From: Flammula alnicola
Lineage: Eukaryota > Basidiomycota > Agaricomycetes > Agaricales > Strophariaceae
Reading direction: 5' to 3'
Assembly: GCA_015499995.1 (NCBI GenBank)
Contig: JADNRV010000367.1
Coordinates: 1-44,942 of the forward strand
DNA: 44,942 bases
A model generated the notes under the pieces. That model was given only the letters and a program-made list of their open reading frames with translations. It had not been told where the DNA came from and made no database searches. The position numbers and the translations under genes are program-made. Below are positions 13,284-23,106 of this stretch, in pieces. The first letter of the stretch is position 1; each line of letters starts with the position of its first letter.

Positions 13284-16200
13284 ATGTCGTCGACAGACTC
13301 TCTTCAAACACTCCTTGCTCAACTTTTCGCAGCGATTAACACTGCAAGAAGCGGAAACTATTCCAGCTGTAACCCTGTCCTCTCCTAGAGTCCGTGCTGG
13401 CCTGACGAAGTCTATTAATAGTGGTAACATTGACCATTCTGGCATATGATACAGTGTTGACGCTCGAGAAAGAGGTTAGGAGCACTTTTCCAAGATCTTG
13501 GATTATTAATACTTATCCTTGTAAATTTAAGGGCCTGGGTCAGGGCCGTTGCCTGTTATGGTATGCCGCTGTCATGCCGTTGATCGGTGATGGCCGTGCA
13601 CGTGATGTGACTGATCCCACCACGCGCATTTGGCCTTTGCCCGCACATTTGGCCTTTGCCCGTGGGTTTTCCCCATTCGAGGCGCCTGGGAACCCTCGTT
13701 CGCGTCGAGGAATCCGCGTTCGGTGGTCGCGTAGCCCCACGTTTCGGGGGTTTTACCGTTTTGGCAGGCGCGCGTGCGCGCGTGCTGCTCCTTGCCCTCG
13801 CCGTCTGCCCTCGAGGAGAGCACCTGCCATCCCCTCCCTCGCATAAAATAGTAGTAGGTTAGATGTAATTTAGATGTAACTCAAGCTTAAATTTATGAAT
13901 ATGAAGCCTCCGAGGGCAAATTGTGAGTGCTACATATGAATTTAAGGATTCCGAGCCCAAATTTAAGGAAAGTAGGAATTAAGCTTAAATTCCTTAAATT
14001 CCTTAAATTGGGCTGGTTCAAATCTTAAATTGAGCTGGCGGAACACACGGAACGGAGACTCGGAAAAGCCAGCCCGCTGCCTACGGCGTCTGGATTTTGC
14101 GTTGTACGTACTGGATTGATCAATTTGGACCCTGGTCGCGAACTGGCGTGCCCCTCCTCTGACATTACGCAATCACCTTCTCCTGTTGCCGCTGTTGCCC
14201 ACCTGCTCAACCCCAGTGTTTTTTCTCGCTGCGCGGCTATTTGCTCCCTTCCACTTTTTTTTTGTTTTTTTTTGTTAGCTTACTATGCATTTTTTACTAT
14301 ACAAAGCAATAAATTTCATCTCGGCCTGCGAAAAATTTTCATCTCGGCCTGCGGCCTCATTTCCACGTATTCTATGGACTTCACTGCATATTGCGTGTGA
14401 TAACAACCCCGGAGGCCCGGCACCCAGACTTAGTGATGAACCTCTTTAGGTGCGTACGACCCTTGGTACGACCCTGTGTCACGCTGTCAGATCGCGCATC
14501 TCAAATTTAGCGCGGCTGACAGCCGTGTTAAATCCACGGTAAATTCAAGCGAATAAACAGACTCATCCTTTTTCCGTTTCTTCGTAGATCGAGCACATAT
14601 GGAGGTATATAATTCGTCCCTTGCAATCTTATATCGCCGTCATAACCGTCGGTCAAGTGCGAAGTCGTCTGTGCCGAAAGGGTTGTATCTCTTTATCAGA
14701 TACTACGGTCTAGCACATACTGCGTAAGTGTAACCTCTTCCATAAACCTTGTTTCAATAGCTAAAATGTTTATTTGTTACAGGATTTCCGTAATCTGTGG
14801 GTGCCTCTATCAGTGGCAAGAGATTTCGTTGCGCTAATTACTTCTTTGAAGTCACAACCCGCGTGAATACACCCCGTAATGTAAGCAAAATCCTTCACAC
14901 TTGTTTCCATGTTGTGAATTCACAGAGATTTCACAGCTGTACGTCGCGACATCTACTGAAATATACTAAACTGTCACTCGACAACTTATCGTTTGACTCC
15001 TAGATGCAAAGCGTATGTGTGGTGGATCTCAGTGTAAGAATTTTCCTTCAAGATTGGTGCTAAGCCACATTCCGACTTTGAGCTATATATTTCAAGAGCG
15101 GGCCCAGTTGTATTTAGCACTGCGGTCAACGTTGTTTTGCTACTGCGTATACATGCTCTTTATGGTCGAAGAGCGAACGGTAAGGGAACTTTTCTCCCTA
15201 GGACATTCATTCATCTAGCCTCATCTGATCCGAATTTGTTAAAATAGTCCTTGCATTCTTAGCAGTATTGCTAATTGGTGTGTGTCTAAATCTTGGGTAC
15301 AACCATCCACTCATTTCATCCCCTCTACAGTTGAATTTACGGTAGGCTTAGCTTATCCCATAGTCTCTTCGCATTATATGTAATATTCTTTCTGAGTCGC
15401 TCCTTTCTCTAGGGAGCATCATATACAACTATCAAAACTTGCATTCAAGCAACGAAAGGAATAATTCCTACTCCCCTTGGATTGCCTATTCCTGGCTGTC
15501 TAACCACATCATCCTCACACCTCGATCAATTAACAGCCTGGTACGTGGACGCATCTGAATCGAGGAAGTCACCATAGATAACTAATAGAGTTTTCAGGAT
15601 TCCCTGCCTTGTTATTTCCGGTAACGTTTATAATACTACACCTTGAAAGGCCGATAGGTGCTCATCCTTATATTCAAGCAATATTCTTTTCCATGACTGT
15701 TTATAAGCTCTGGGACCCCACCGCCACAGGTCGCCGTGATGGTCGCCGTTTCATATTGAAACTGCGAAATTTCAAATACTCTCCACTTGTACTCGCGTTT
15801 GTCAAAGACGGTGCTGTCTATTACCTTGCGTTCGTCAATTCTTTTCGATTGTATAACCCTGAGCTCTGAAATTACTCATATTCCCTCAGTATCACCAGTG
15901 AGTATTCGTAGAAGTATCCGTGTACATAACATGACAGAACTGCTGCAGTGATGCTTTTAGCATCAACCCTTATATCCATCGTGCTCCCTAACCTAGAAAT
16001 TATTTGCATCCCGTAAGTTCCTACATTCTTTCAGAAAGTTAGTAATTTCTCTGACACAGCTCCGTTGACATCCTTAGTTGGCTTATTGGAGTATACTCAA
16101 TTGCTGTACGTGGTATAATATTGGTGTTGGAGCTAACACTTATGAAAGCGGTTGAATAAAGGGCTCACGTTTGATCCTCAATCTTCGGGAAGCAGCTATC

Positions 16201-16353
16201 AGAGAACAAGGACATACTGCAACTTGGAGAGATGCTATTTCCGTTTCCTTGGCGGCTCGAAGAACCATTTCTGCGATGCGGGGTAACGATGATGAGGCAG
16301 TATCTGAGAGGACAACTGCAAATTCGTATCCCCTACACAGCTACGGCCAGTAA
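13284..16353 (+). CDS. DUF6533-like multi-pass membrane protein, intron carrying an insertion
   Basis: A basidiomycete membrane protein family of unknown function. The first exon (13284-13368) starts MSSTDSLQTLLAQ. The second (13422-13474) encodes VTLTILAYDTVLTLEKE, the usual start of this domain. Later pieces include KGLYLFIRYYGL (about 14680), VVLLLRIHALYGRR (about 15130), helices around 15600-15850 with KYSPLVLAFVKDGAVYYLAF, and a cytosolic tail from LILNLREAA ending at 16353. The second intron would run from a GT at 13475 to an AG at 14587 after a strong pyrimidine tract, about 1.1 kb against the usual 50 bp, because of an insertion. Some middle exon borders are unclear, so it may be a pseudogene. 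Family assignment is by motif pattern only. Confidence 0.6.
13627..13662. repeat. Two-copy tandem repeat, period 19 bp
   Basis: CATTTGGCCTTTGCCCG occurs twice in a row inside the intron insertion. It helps mark the insertion as foreign to the gene. Confidence 0.8.
14314..14353. repeat. Two-copy direct repeat, 17 bp
   Basis: TTTCATCTCGGCCTGCG occurs at 14314-14330 and 14337-14353, separated by 6 bp, near the right end of the same insertion. Confidence 0.8.
14484..14523. repeat. Hairpin-forming inverted repeat
   Basis: CTGTCAG followed by CGCGC pairs with GCGCGGCTGACAG about 20 bp downstream. It lies at the right edge of the inserted block and could be a terminal or structural part of it. Confidence 0.5.
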
Positions 16354-16741
16354 ATGGTAAAAAGCTTTTCGCCCACCGCAGCAATTTTTTGCACAATTTT
16401 CTGAGATTATCCATCGTTTGTTAGGACTGTAGGATTAGTGTAACATATATGACTGACCAATGAGCCACCATACTGAGGTGCACACCGAGTTGCTACAAAA
16501 TGTCTGCATCAAAGGGTGACGATCATAGTGATTGATTTACAACCTGAAGGTTGGACGACGGGTGTCATACTATTAAGTTGGCAAAGGGAACAGCAGCAGC
16601 ATGGTACGAACTACTGAAGGGAATGTGAAGACAAGCAAAAGTGAGAGGATGGATTGGTAGAACAGGAAAAGGAGTTGAGTCGTACACGGGTATGCGTCCT
16701 TCACCCTAAAAGAATGCTCGTTTATGTACATCATCATCCAA
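16354..16741. other. Intergenic, no feature seen
   Basis: This lies between the 3' ends of the convergent DUF6533-like and orphan genes. Nothing recognisable was found; it is probably 3' untranslated sequence for both. Confidence 0.4.
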
Positions 16742-17393
16742 TCATAGACAAACGAGGATGCGGGGCCGTAATCCAACTGCCTACGACGAGTTTGCTTAGC
16801 CCTCGACGAATACGCACGAATCGTTGCTTCATGGACTTGAAAAGAAGGGCTTTAATGCGATGCCCAAATACTCGAGTATATGGATACACCATGAACGTAC
16901 CTTGATCTGCCGACGCCAGGCCACAACACGTTCGCTTGGCGTGTCAAACCGGACTCTCATGGACTCATGGACATAGGGTTCGAGCTTTGAATCTCTGTGA
17001 AAATTTGACACATAAGAAGACATGCTGAACTGTTTATATCGTTCTGATTGAAGGTCTGTCGCAAACTGGGGGACGGATGAAAAAGCATGGGTGGATATCT
17101 AAAGAAAGAACGACGGTCAATGGTCAGCGTCCGACCACGAGTTGATATATTGACCGTTCAAAATAAGGACTGACAGGGGAAAGGGGCTTCACTTGGGATA
17201 GACGGGGGTCTGGAGGCGACACTGGGATCCATTCAGTTCGACGATAATAGGATCCCATCGTGGCAGATATGTTCTCGTCTAAACGCTATCCGGCGATGGA
17301 AGAAATATTAATGGTCGTTGATCACAAGGTGAATATGACACGTACCTCATTGGCGTAAATGTAACTTGCTGGACCACTATAAGGGTGGCTCAT
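16742..17393 (-). CDS. Orphan protein, about 139 aa, four exons
   Basis: The model joins exons 17346-17393, 17139-17273, 16901-17098 and 16742-16780, all on the minus strand. Every intron is GT-AG (72, 40 and 120 bp), each junction is in phase 0, and exon lengths are exact multiples of three (48, 135, 198, 39). The product starts MSHPYSGPASYIYANE, has a Pro/Ser-rich stretch (VSPPDPRLSQVKPLSPVSP), then a basic segment (SERVVAWRRQIK), and no evident signal peptide or membrane helix. I do not recognise the family. The consistent frame across three introns argues for a real gene; the short last exon is the weakest part and the gene could be longer. Confidence 0.45.
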
Positions 17394-18683
17394 CGTGCGC
17401 GATTCTCAAATAAAACAAAAGATTCTTGGCGTGCAGCCAGAAAGAAATTTGAATATGACAGGAGGGCTCAGTGAAGGTTTTGGTAGACGATTAAAAGCAG
17501 GGGTCGAGTGCTTTGAAAGTATGGATGTGAAGCAAAGATAGAAAGCCAAGAACGATCAGTAGCAAAGTCTTTAGTGGTGATCACGTTGGGTGATGCTCAG
17601 AGCAGATCCACCTGAAGCGTCTCGAGTCCAGACAAACTTGCGGGAAGGGGAATGAAAGGAAGTAGGACCATGAGAACATGGGCAAGGGGTTGAAGTATCT
17701 CCTGACATGGACTAGGCCAGGCCAAGAGCACCAACAATCTTGGGGATGCGACGTTCGTATCATCCCATCAACAGTTCCCAGACGCTCCAAGAATGCAATT
17801 GAACCCCGTGCCGCGCATCAACGCAGCGATGGGCAAAGACGTTTTTTAACATGCAGGCTAGTCTTCTCTTGTTATCGACGATGACAGTTATTTCTCTCGG
17901 TGGATATCTTCAGAACGTGTTGCTGATGAAAGTGTTCTGATGATCGATTGGTCATGATGTGATGAAAATTGAGAACATCTTGGACTTCTTGTGCCGCAAT
18001 GAACCCATGTTTAGGCGATAACTCGCAAGGATGTTGGAGCAGCCAGGCGCCAAAGACCTGAAGAGATCGAGCCCTAGACCCAGGATGCATGAGGTCTTGA
18101 CAATGACTCTGGCCAAAGCGGGCTTTCGAAGACGGGAGAGCTTAACTGAAGAACGCTTCCGCTGGAGCTCGTTACTTACCATGCAAAATTGCTAGATTAG
18201 CAAACCTGTAAATTTTTATAAGGAACGATTCCCACTCACCCTATTCTTCCTAATCTCGGTATATTTCATCCATCCTTAAGATAATTGAGGGACCAGCAGT
18301 GAGTGCAATGACAAAGGAGCAAGTTGACCGAAGTCCGGCCTCGTGTCTCTCACGGTAGACTATGCACGTGATTGATTCCCCTATAAATAAATTGTAAACC
18401 CACGAGCGAGCTTTGAAGACAGCAAGTGTGCGCCGAAAACTTGTAAATATGTACCGTATGTCGACCATATATATTCCGTTGGAAACGTGCACATCCTTGT
18501 AGAATTCAAGTACCATGATTCGAAGCCCCGTCCTTGAACCAACTTCATTGATCTCGTGGTAACCTTCGATCGCGAGCTGCTGCCTTTTCCGAGAGATCCG
18601 ATGTGGTTTGGATGTGGTATGATCATGCATTAGGATGCTTTGTCCATTCACGAGTATTACTGCTACCCAAGCTACCGAAACTA
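17394..18683. other. Intergenic, no gene supported
   Basis: This lies between the orphan gene start and the acid phosphatase stop codon. Several frames of 60-150 codons exist on the minus strand downstream of the phosphatase, but none has a recognisable domain. The first part downstream of 18684 is probably the phosphatase 3' UTR. Confidence 0.35.
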
Positions 18684-20132
18684 TTAAACACATCCTTTAG
18701 GAAGTACTGGGGGGTTAGCGCCGCTCGGAACCTCCAAGCTGTTAGTGTACGTAGTGCATTTCTGGAAGACACGAGATCCCCATGTCTCAACGACCTTCGG
18801 GAGGACAGAGCGACCATTAACAACTAATTTTGTGTTCGGAACAGCTAAGGTGCCCGAGGGCGCGCTGTTAAAAGGTCCTGGGTAGGATATATTCAAGAAA
18901 GTTCCGGCCAAAGGTGGGTTCGTGAGGTGGCGCACGACGTCCCCTGATTTCTTGGCGACAAAGGAGAAAACATTGGCGCCGACGTCGTGGCGGCCGAGGG
19001 TGTGCAGATGCCAATTCGCCTCTACGGTTGCGAGCTCAGAGTAGTGATTGTAGAACGCAGCATCTTGAGTGCCGACGAGTTGCTTGGGGACGGCTGTTCC
19101 AAGAAGAATAGTATCGATCCTGTTCTGCTCGTTGTCAGTACCATTCTCGTCGAAGGCTAGTAGGAGAGAGTACATAAGTTTCGTGTTCTAATTCATCAAA
19201 AGTCGGAACTTACTGAGCACAATGAGAGTCTTTTCCCCGTTGAAGTTGGGGTTCTTCAACAACGGGGTAAGGAAGCCTATTGCCCACTTCGATGCAAAAG
19301 TCACATTTGTGTCGTGTCCATCGTTCGCTATATACGAATGAACTTTAACTCTTCCGTGAGCCATCGTAGAAGTTAATGCAACTGACTCATGTTTGGCGTG
19401 ATGAAAAACCATTGGGGAAGGTTGTTCTTTGCAAGATCTTCCTCGAACAGCGTGAAGTTTTTGATCTGATTTGCACGCGCTGAAAAGTTTGCTATCGAGT
19501 CATAAATGATGAGGGGGCTAGAGGAAAACTGAGTGTCCTGTATTGCAGTGAAGAAATTTGTGACATACTTGTGCTTGCGGACATAGTCGTTAGCTCCTGT
19601 CTGCTGGTTGAGGAACTGGAAGCCTTGGAACCCAGATGATGGCATATCTTCTTGATATTCGGCCCAGGAGATCCCTTTTTCTTCAAGCAGATCAACGACA
19701 GTCGAAACGTTTGCTGGGATACGATTGAGGTTGTCGTTGTCCATCCCGAAATACTCCCCACCAGCGACCGAAATGTAATTTGGTTCCGAAGGATGTGTTA
19801 CGGCGAAGTTGTTCGTCAACTGAATACCTTGCTTGGTCAAGGCAGCAAAGTCGGCTGTAAACAACTTTGTTGAACGGACTGTGTCGTACTTCATACGAAA
19901 AGATCACTCACGATCATTTTCCGCTCCAGTGAAGTCAGTGTTTTCCAACCATATGCTAATGTAACGATCGAAAACAAGGCCAGGGACAACCTTTGGCTTC
20001 CTAAACATATGAAGGAAATGCTAAATGGCGTGCAGTACTTGGAGAGAGTGGCAAAAGTACTAACTTGAACCCGGCGGCCTCAGCATTAGCCCCGCAAGCA
20101 AGAGCAGCGCAGATGAGAGCAGTGAGAATCAT
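18684..20132 (-). CDS. Secreted acid phosphatase (phosphoesterase family)
   Basis: A fungal acid phosphatase of the phosphoesterase family (PF04185 type), which releases phosphate from organic esters outside the cell. Five exons give about 403 residues: 20065-20132, 19912-20000, 19387-19854, 19214-19327 and 18684-19156. The chosen ATG starts a signal peptide (MILTALICAALACGANA). Family motifs are FDRYISIWLENTDF, HPSEPNYISVAGGEYFGMDNDN, FITPNMTNDGHDT (across an intron) and DENGTDNEQNRI. Several N-glycosylation sequons suit an extracellular enzyme. The frame is clean across all exons. A TATA-like box lies about 85 bp upstream of the start. The natural substrate is unknown. Confidence 0.9.
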
Positions 20133-20739
20133 CCTGAGATGCCGACTTTTTGGTGTTAGCAGATGTTAGCGGTAAGCGAACAGGCCACAGACTCGTACGA
20201 TACCACTCCGAGGTTTTTATACCGATGAAATGCGAGAAATACGAGCTCTATTCCCTCGCTGCTGCCGACGAACGTGCGCAGATGTGCCTTAGAAGCAAGT
20301 CTGAGACTATTCCGAGGCGCAGGATCAACCAGTCATGCGGTAGTAAGTGTCAACGATAATGCTAAGGGAAAGAGGCAATGTCGCCAACTGGTTACATAAG
20401 GATATTTCACCAAAATCTATAAATAGATTAATAGCAAAGGCAATGGGAAGGCGGGGCAGATGCCGTATTTGACAGTGTACCATGTGAAGCGGCTCGAGCC
20501 ATGCTGGACATTTCTAGATATTTTCTCTACCACGCCAATAATATATCCGCAGGAACCTGACTAGCAGCGTTGGCTCTCACGACACTCGAACGTGTTTTGT
20601 AACTTTTGTTCTCAGCCAGATATACATACGGATATATACGTCAACGACGAAACCCCAAGTGACTGGAGGACTTTCACACAGGCAAGGTAGGCGCACCGAA
20701 AAAAACGGACACCAACAAATGAAAAACATAGGAAGCGGA
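20133..20739. other. Intergenic, phosphatase promoter region
   Basis: Upstream of the phosphatase; apart from the TATA-like box nothing specific was recognised. Confidence 0.35.
20214..20221 (-). promoter_or_regulatory. TATA-like box of the acid phosphatase gene
   Basis: TATAAAAA on the minus strand, about 85 bp upstream of the start codon. Position and sequence fit a core promoter; no transcript data support it. Confidence 0.4.
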
Positions 20740-21010
20740 TGGTCGTGAACTGTTGCACGTTTGTGGGAAACAGTTATACGCCCGACAATATGCGTTACAC
20801 TGTGCTATGAAGATGACCCAGCTGTATCCCGCCGGCTTGAAGGCTGAAACCATGCGCTGACTCCAGATATGGAAAGATGAGTCGGTCAGATGTCGTTCTA
20901 TCAATGTCAGGATGGGGATGGAAACTTCCTTCGTCCTAAGTACGTTCTGTAAAACCCGGACGATCTTTGGATGATCTGTCAGACGGAAGGTAAACTGACA
21001 TGTAATGTCA
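20740..21010 (-). pseudogene. Decayed partial copy of the AMSH gene 3' end
   Basis: In the same orientation as the AMSH gene, this segment resembles its 3' end and downstream flank (about 22930-23400). Shared blocks include GGATGGGG(G/A)TGGAA, CTTCCTTCG, the AAACCCGGA..GATCT block and GGTGAATA. A separate shared block (ACTGTT.CACG.TTGTGG, then ATGCGTTA.AC) matches sequence beyond the AMSH stop codon. The segment has lost the frame and the catalytic region and cannot be functional. Confidence 0.65.
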
Positions 21011-21030
21011 AGAAAGATAACGGTGAATAA

Positions 21031-21655
21031 TTAATGCATGACTATGCAAGCCCGGAGTTGGATTTTGCGCGTAGTGTAGCCTGAGGACTGCCAAAGACCG
21101 TTACGGCAGCACTGATTATCTATAAATATATCGGTAAGATATGATGATTGTGGATGGCGATGAAGCGGAGGCCGAGGCGTCGAACCTATGTACTGTCTAA
21201 TTCTGTGCCGGCGCCTCATGGCAGATTCCAGTGCGGGATGCGGAAAGGTGCTGCTGGCTTCTTCCAACTTGATTTTGGAATAGGCCTGGAGTAGATCCCA
21301 ATACGCGAGAAGTAGAAAAGGCTTGACGAGGCGGAAGATAAACACAAGCGATATAGACGAGGCTAGAGAGGCGGTCGATGACGCCCAAGCGGAAGTGCAT
21401 AATAGTGGTATCGGGTCCAAATGTCCCATTGGCACAAACCACACAAACCAATTATCGAAAGGAGCTCGCCATGGACAAAACAAGTAAAGTCTCTCAATGA
21501 GCCAAAATTGCGAAAAAGATGCCTTGTGTAATTACTTACTCTGCCCAGACAGTGTACACTGACAGCGTCCAAGGAACGTCGACGTTGAGGACAAAAATGT
21601 TGTATCCAGGAATACTTTCCGCTCTTCCATTTGATTTATAAGTCTAAGAGACTAG
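21031..21655 (-). other. Possible spliced membrane-protein fragment
   Basis: On the minus strand an open frame ending near 21031 contains a hydrophobic stretch (SLASSISLVFIFRLVKPFLLLAYW). It can be joined in frame, through a 49-bp GT-AG intron, to an upstream segment reading GYNIFVLNVDVPWTLSVYTVWAE. There is no in-frame start codon in the upstream segment and the family is not recognised. It may be a gene remnant or chance. Confidence 0.2.
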
Positions 21656-21669
21656 GAGCGACCCTGTCT

Positions 21670-21840
21670 GCCTTGATGCGTCCGCGCATATTCTGCGCGA
21701 CCGGAAGATCGAGCCATACCTTGGGGAAGGAGAGACAAGGGCACAATTTAAGAGACAAGTTCTCGAGGATGCGAGCATGCATAATGCATGGAACGACATT
21801 TTCGATTGGCCCTGTTCCGTTGAAGCTTGTACTGTATTGA
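21670..21840 (+). pseudogene. 3' end fragment of P450-3
   Basis: This matches the last roughly 170 bp of the P450 gene ending at 32581, in inverted orientation, including CATCTTCTGC-like, GGAAAGATCGAGCC-like and TTTTCGATTGGCCCTG blocks. The haem-binding region and everything upstream are absent; similarity starts abruptly near 21670. Small indels break the frame. It sits just upstream of the orphan gene at 21962, the same arrangement as at 32 kb. Confidence 0.82.
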
Positions 21841-21857
21841 ACTGGCGTGAAGAGTGA

Positions 21858-21881
21858 ACCAAAACATGTACAAATTTTGGT
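21858..21881. promoter_or_regulatory. Imperfect 24-bp palindrome upstream of the orphan gene
   Basis: Arms ACCAAAAC and ATTTTGGT flank a TGTACA core, about 80 bp upstream of the start codon. The same element, more symmetric, lies upstream of the second copy at 32511-32534. Both positions suit an operator-like protein-binding site; the function is inferred. Confidence 0.4.
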
Positions 21882-21961
21882 TGTATGTACTGATTTAAAT
21901 TAGAACGCGTACGAACCGACCGTGACGTTCCAGCACAAGGTACCGTCTTCAATATTTCAAT

Positions 21962-22545
21962 ATGCTTCAGGAAGCTTCGACCTCTAACCCGCCATCTAAC
22001 GCACAATCTCAAACGTCGTACCCGAGCGGTCCATCTCGGAAGAATCCACCTCGACGCTCGATCGTGGGTGGCTATGTGATCGATAATGCCACTTGCGTCG
22101 CCTGGGGCTCTCGCATCATGGAAAGACCTCTGAATCCTGAAATACGGAACGATTCCATGGCGGCTGTTTGTGTTATTTTTCAGAAGATTGAAGGAAAGCC
22201 GTACCGTGCTCGATTTCTTATGTTGGGTGACGAAAGCTGGAAGCAATACTCGTACATGGTCATGACGCAGTCAGCGCCATTTCCTGGATGGAAAGGGATG
22301 GATCCTGAATTGATACCCAAATTCGAAGAGGGAGAACGCGAAGCTGTTGCCAGGGAGCTTCTTAAGATGGAAGGTGGCCTTATTTATGTTTTTATTCCAC
22401 TTGACGCTTTTAACACCCGCTTCGCAGGTATCACCCAATTTGAATTCAGAACGATGTTGCATTAGCTCTTCATTCAGTCAAATTTCGGAAGGTGGTGATA
22501 GATGATGAAGTGGTCTTCGCTCATGGGAGTAGGTTGGGATTATGA
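21962..22545 (+). CDS. Orphan protein, intact copy A (about 177 aa)
   Basis: Exon 1 is 21962-22427 and exon 2 is 22478-22545, joined by a 50-bp GT-AG intron. The product starts MLQEASTSNPPSNAQSQTSY, a low-complexity Ser/Pro-rich head, then a conserved body (SIVGGYVIDNATCVAWGSRI, GWKGMDPELIPKFEEGERE, LLKMEGGLIYVFIPLDAF), and ends FRKVVIDDEVVFAHG. No signal peptide or membrane helix is evident and the family is not recognised. A truncated paralogue lies at 31975-32469. The gaps between the copies in the body of exon 1 are in-frame (about 5, 1 and 2 codons), suggesting both were coding for some time. Other coding-like frames continue to a stop at 22811, so the true 3' end may lie further on. Confidence 0.6.
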
Positions 22546-23106
22546 TTGGTCTCTCGCTGGTGGCCAGCAGACGGAGGAGGTCCGTTCGGTAGAACTAAGT
22601 GCGGACACCTTTTGCTGCAATGGCAGCTGCCCCTTTGCGGAAAGCAGAGAGGTAATGGCGTCAAAGGCAGAGAAATGCGAGAGTGGTCGGTGCTGAGGCT
22701 AGTCCTTCCAGCGAGGTTATTGCCCCGAAGAACGTCCTTTCATTTTCAAAATTCCATATACCCTGGGGTGCGTTTGAAGAGGATTTGGAACAAATGAATA
22801 ATCGGATATGAGTGACATACCGCAGCCTGAACCAAGCCTGGATATTAACGGCTGGTAATGTCTATGTAGTGAAAAGAGCAGATAGCTCCAAATGTCATAG
22901 ATAGATAGATAGATAGATATGAGGTCGACTGTAATAGAAATGTACTGTTACACGGTTGTGGGGCGGGTATCGGACACATGCGTTATACACTGTATATGCT
23001 GTAATGATGACGACAATTTCAACCAGATGAAAATCGACGGCGTGAAATCGGAAAAAGAAAATCCAGGCCTGCAACCTGTCAAGAAAAAGGGATCGCCGTG
23101 AATCAA
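22546..23106. other. Between orphan gene copy A and the AMSH 3' end
   Basis: The first 265 bp may hold further exons of the orphan gene: a frame ending at 22811 reads SPSSEVIAPKNVLSFSKFH. The rest holds a microsatellite and the 3' flank of the AMSH gene. Confidence 0.35.
22897..22920. repeat. (ATAG)n microsatellite
   Basis: About six tandem ATAG/GATA units downstream of the AMSH gene. A simple-sequence repeat. Confidence 0.9.

Larger units (their letters stand above)
13554..14405. mobile_element. Insertion in an intron, solo-LTR-like
   Basis: The block starts TGTTAT and ends ATAACA, a perfect 6-bp inverted terminus of the TG..CA kind seen in LTRs. The 5-bp flanks (TTGCC and ACCCC) do not match, which argues against a clean LTR insertion. 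A slightly larger unit, 13532-14538, is flanked by an 11-bp near-direct repeat (GTAAATTTAAG at 13521, GTAAATTCAAG at 14539). The left 300 bp is GC-rich and the rest AT-rich with short internal repeats. No transposase or polymerase frame is present, so it would be non-autonomous. Confidence 0.4.

Noticed and set aside
14005..14020. GGTTCAAATC, like a tRNA or SINE B-box
   Set aside because: No A-box at a suitable distance upstream and no cloverleaf can be drawn.
17952..18182. Basic minus-strand frame preceded by splice-like signals
   Set aside because: The exon joins needed are arbitrary and the product resembles nothing; kept only as intergenic sequence.
18250..18693. 147-codon frame on the minus strand just after the acid phosphatase
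   Set aside because: No domain, no independent promoter or splice signals, and a position expected for the phosphatase 3' UTR.
21644..22246. 200-codon minus-strand frame opposite the orphan gene
   Set aside because: It is antisense to the conserved exon 1 and to the P450 fragment; the in-frame gap pattern between the two copies supports the plus-strand reading.
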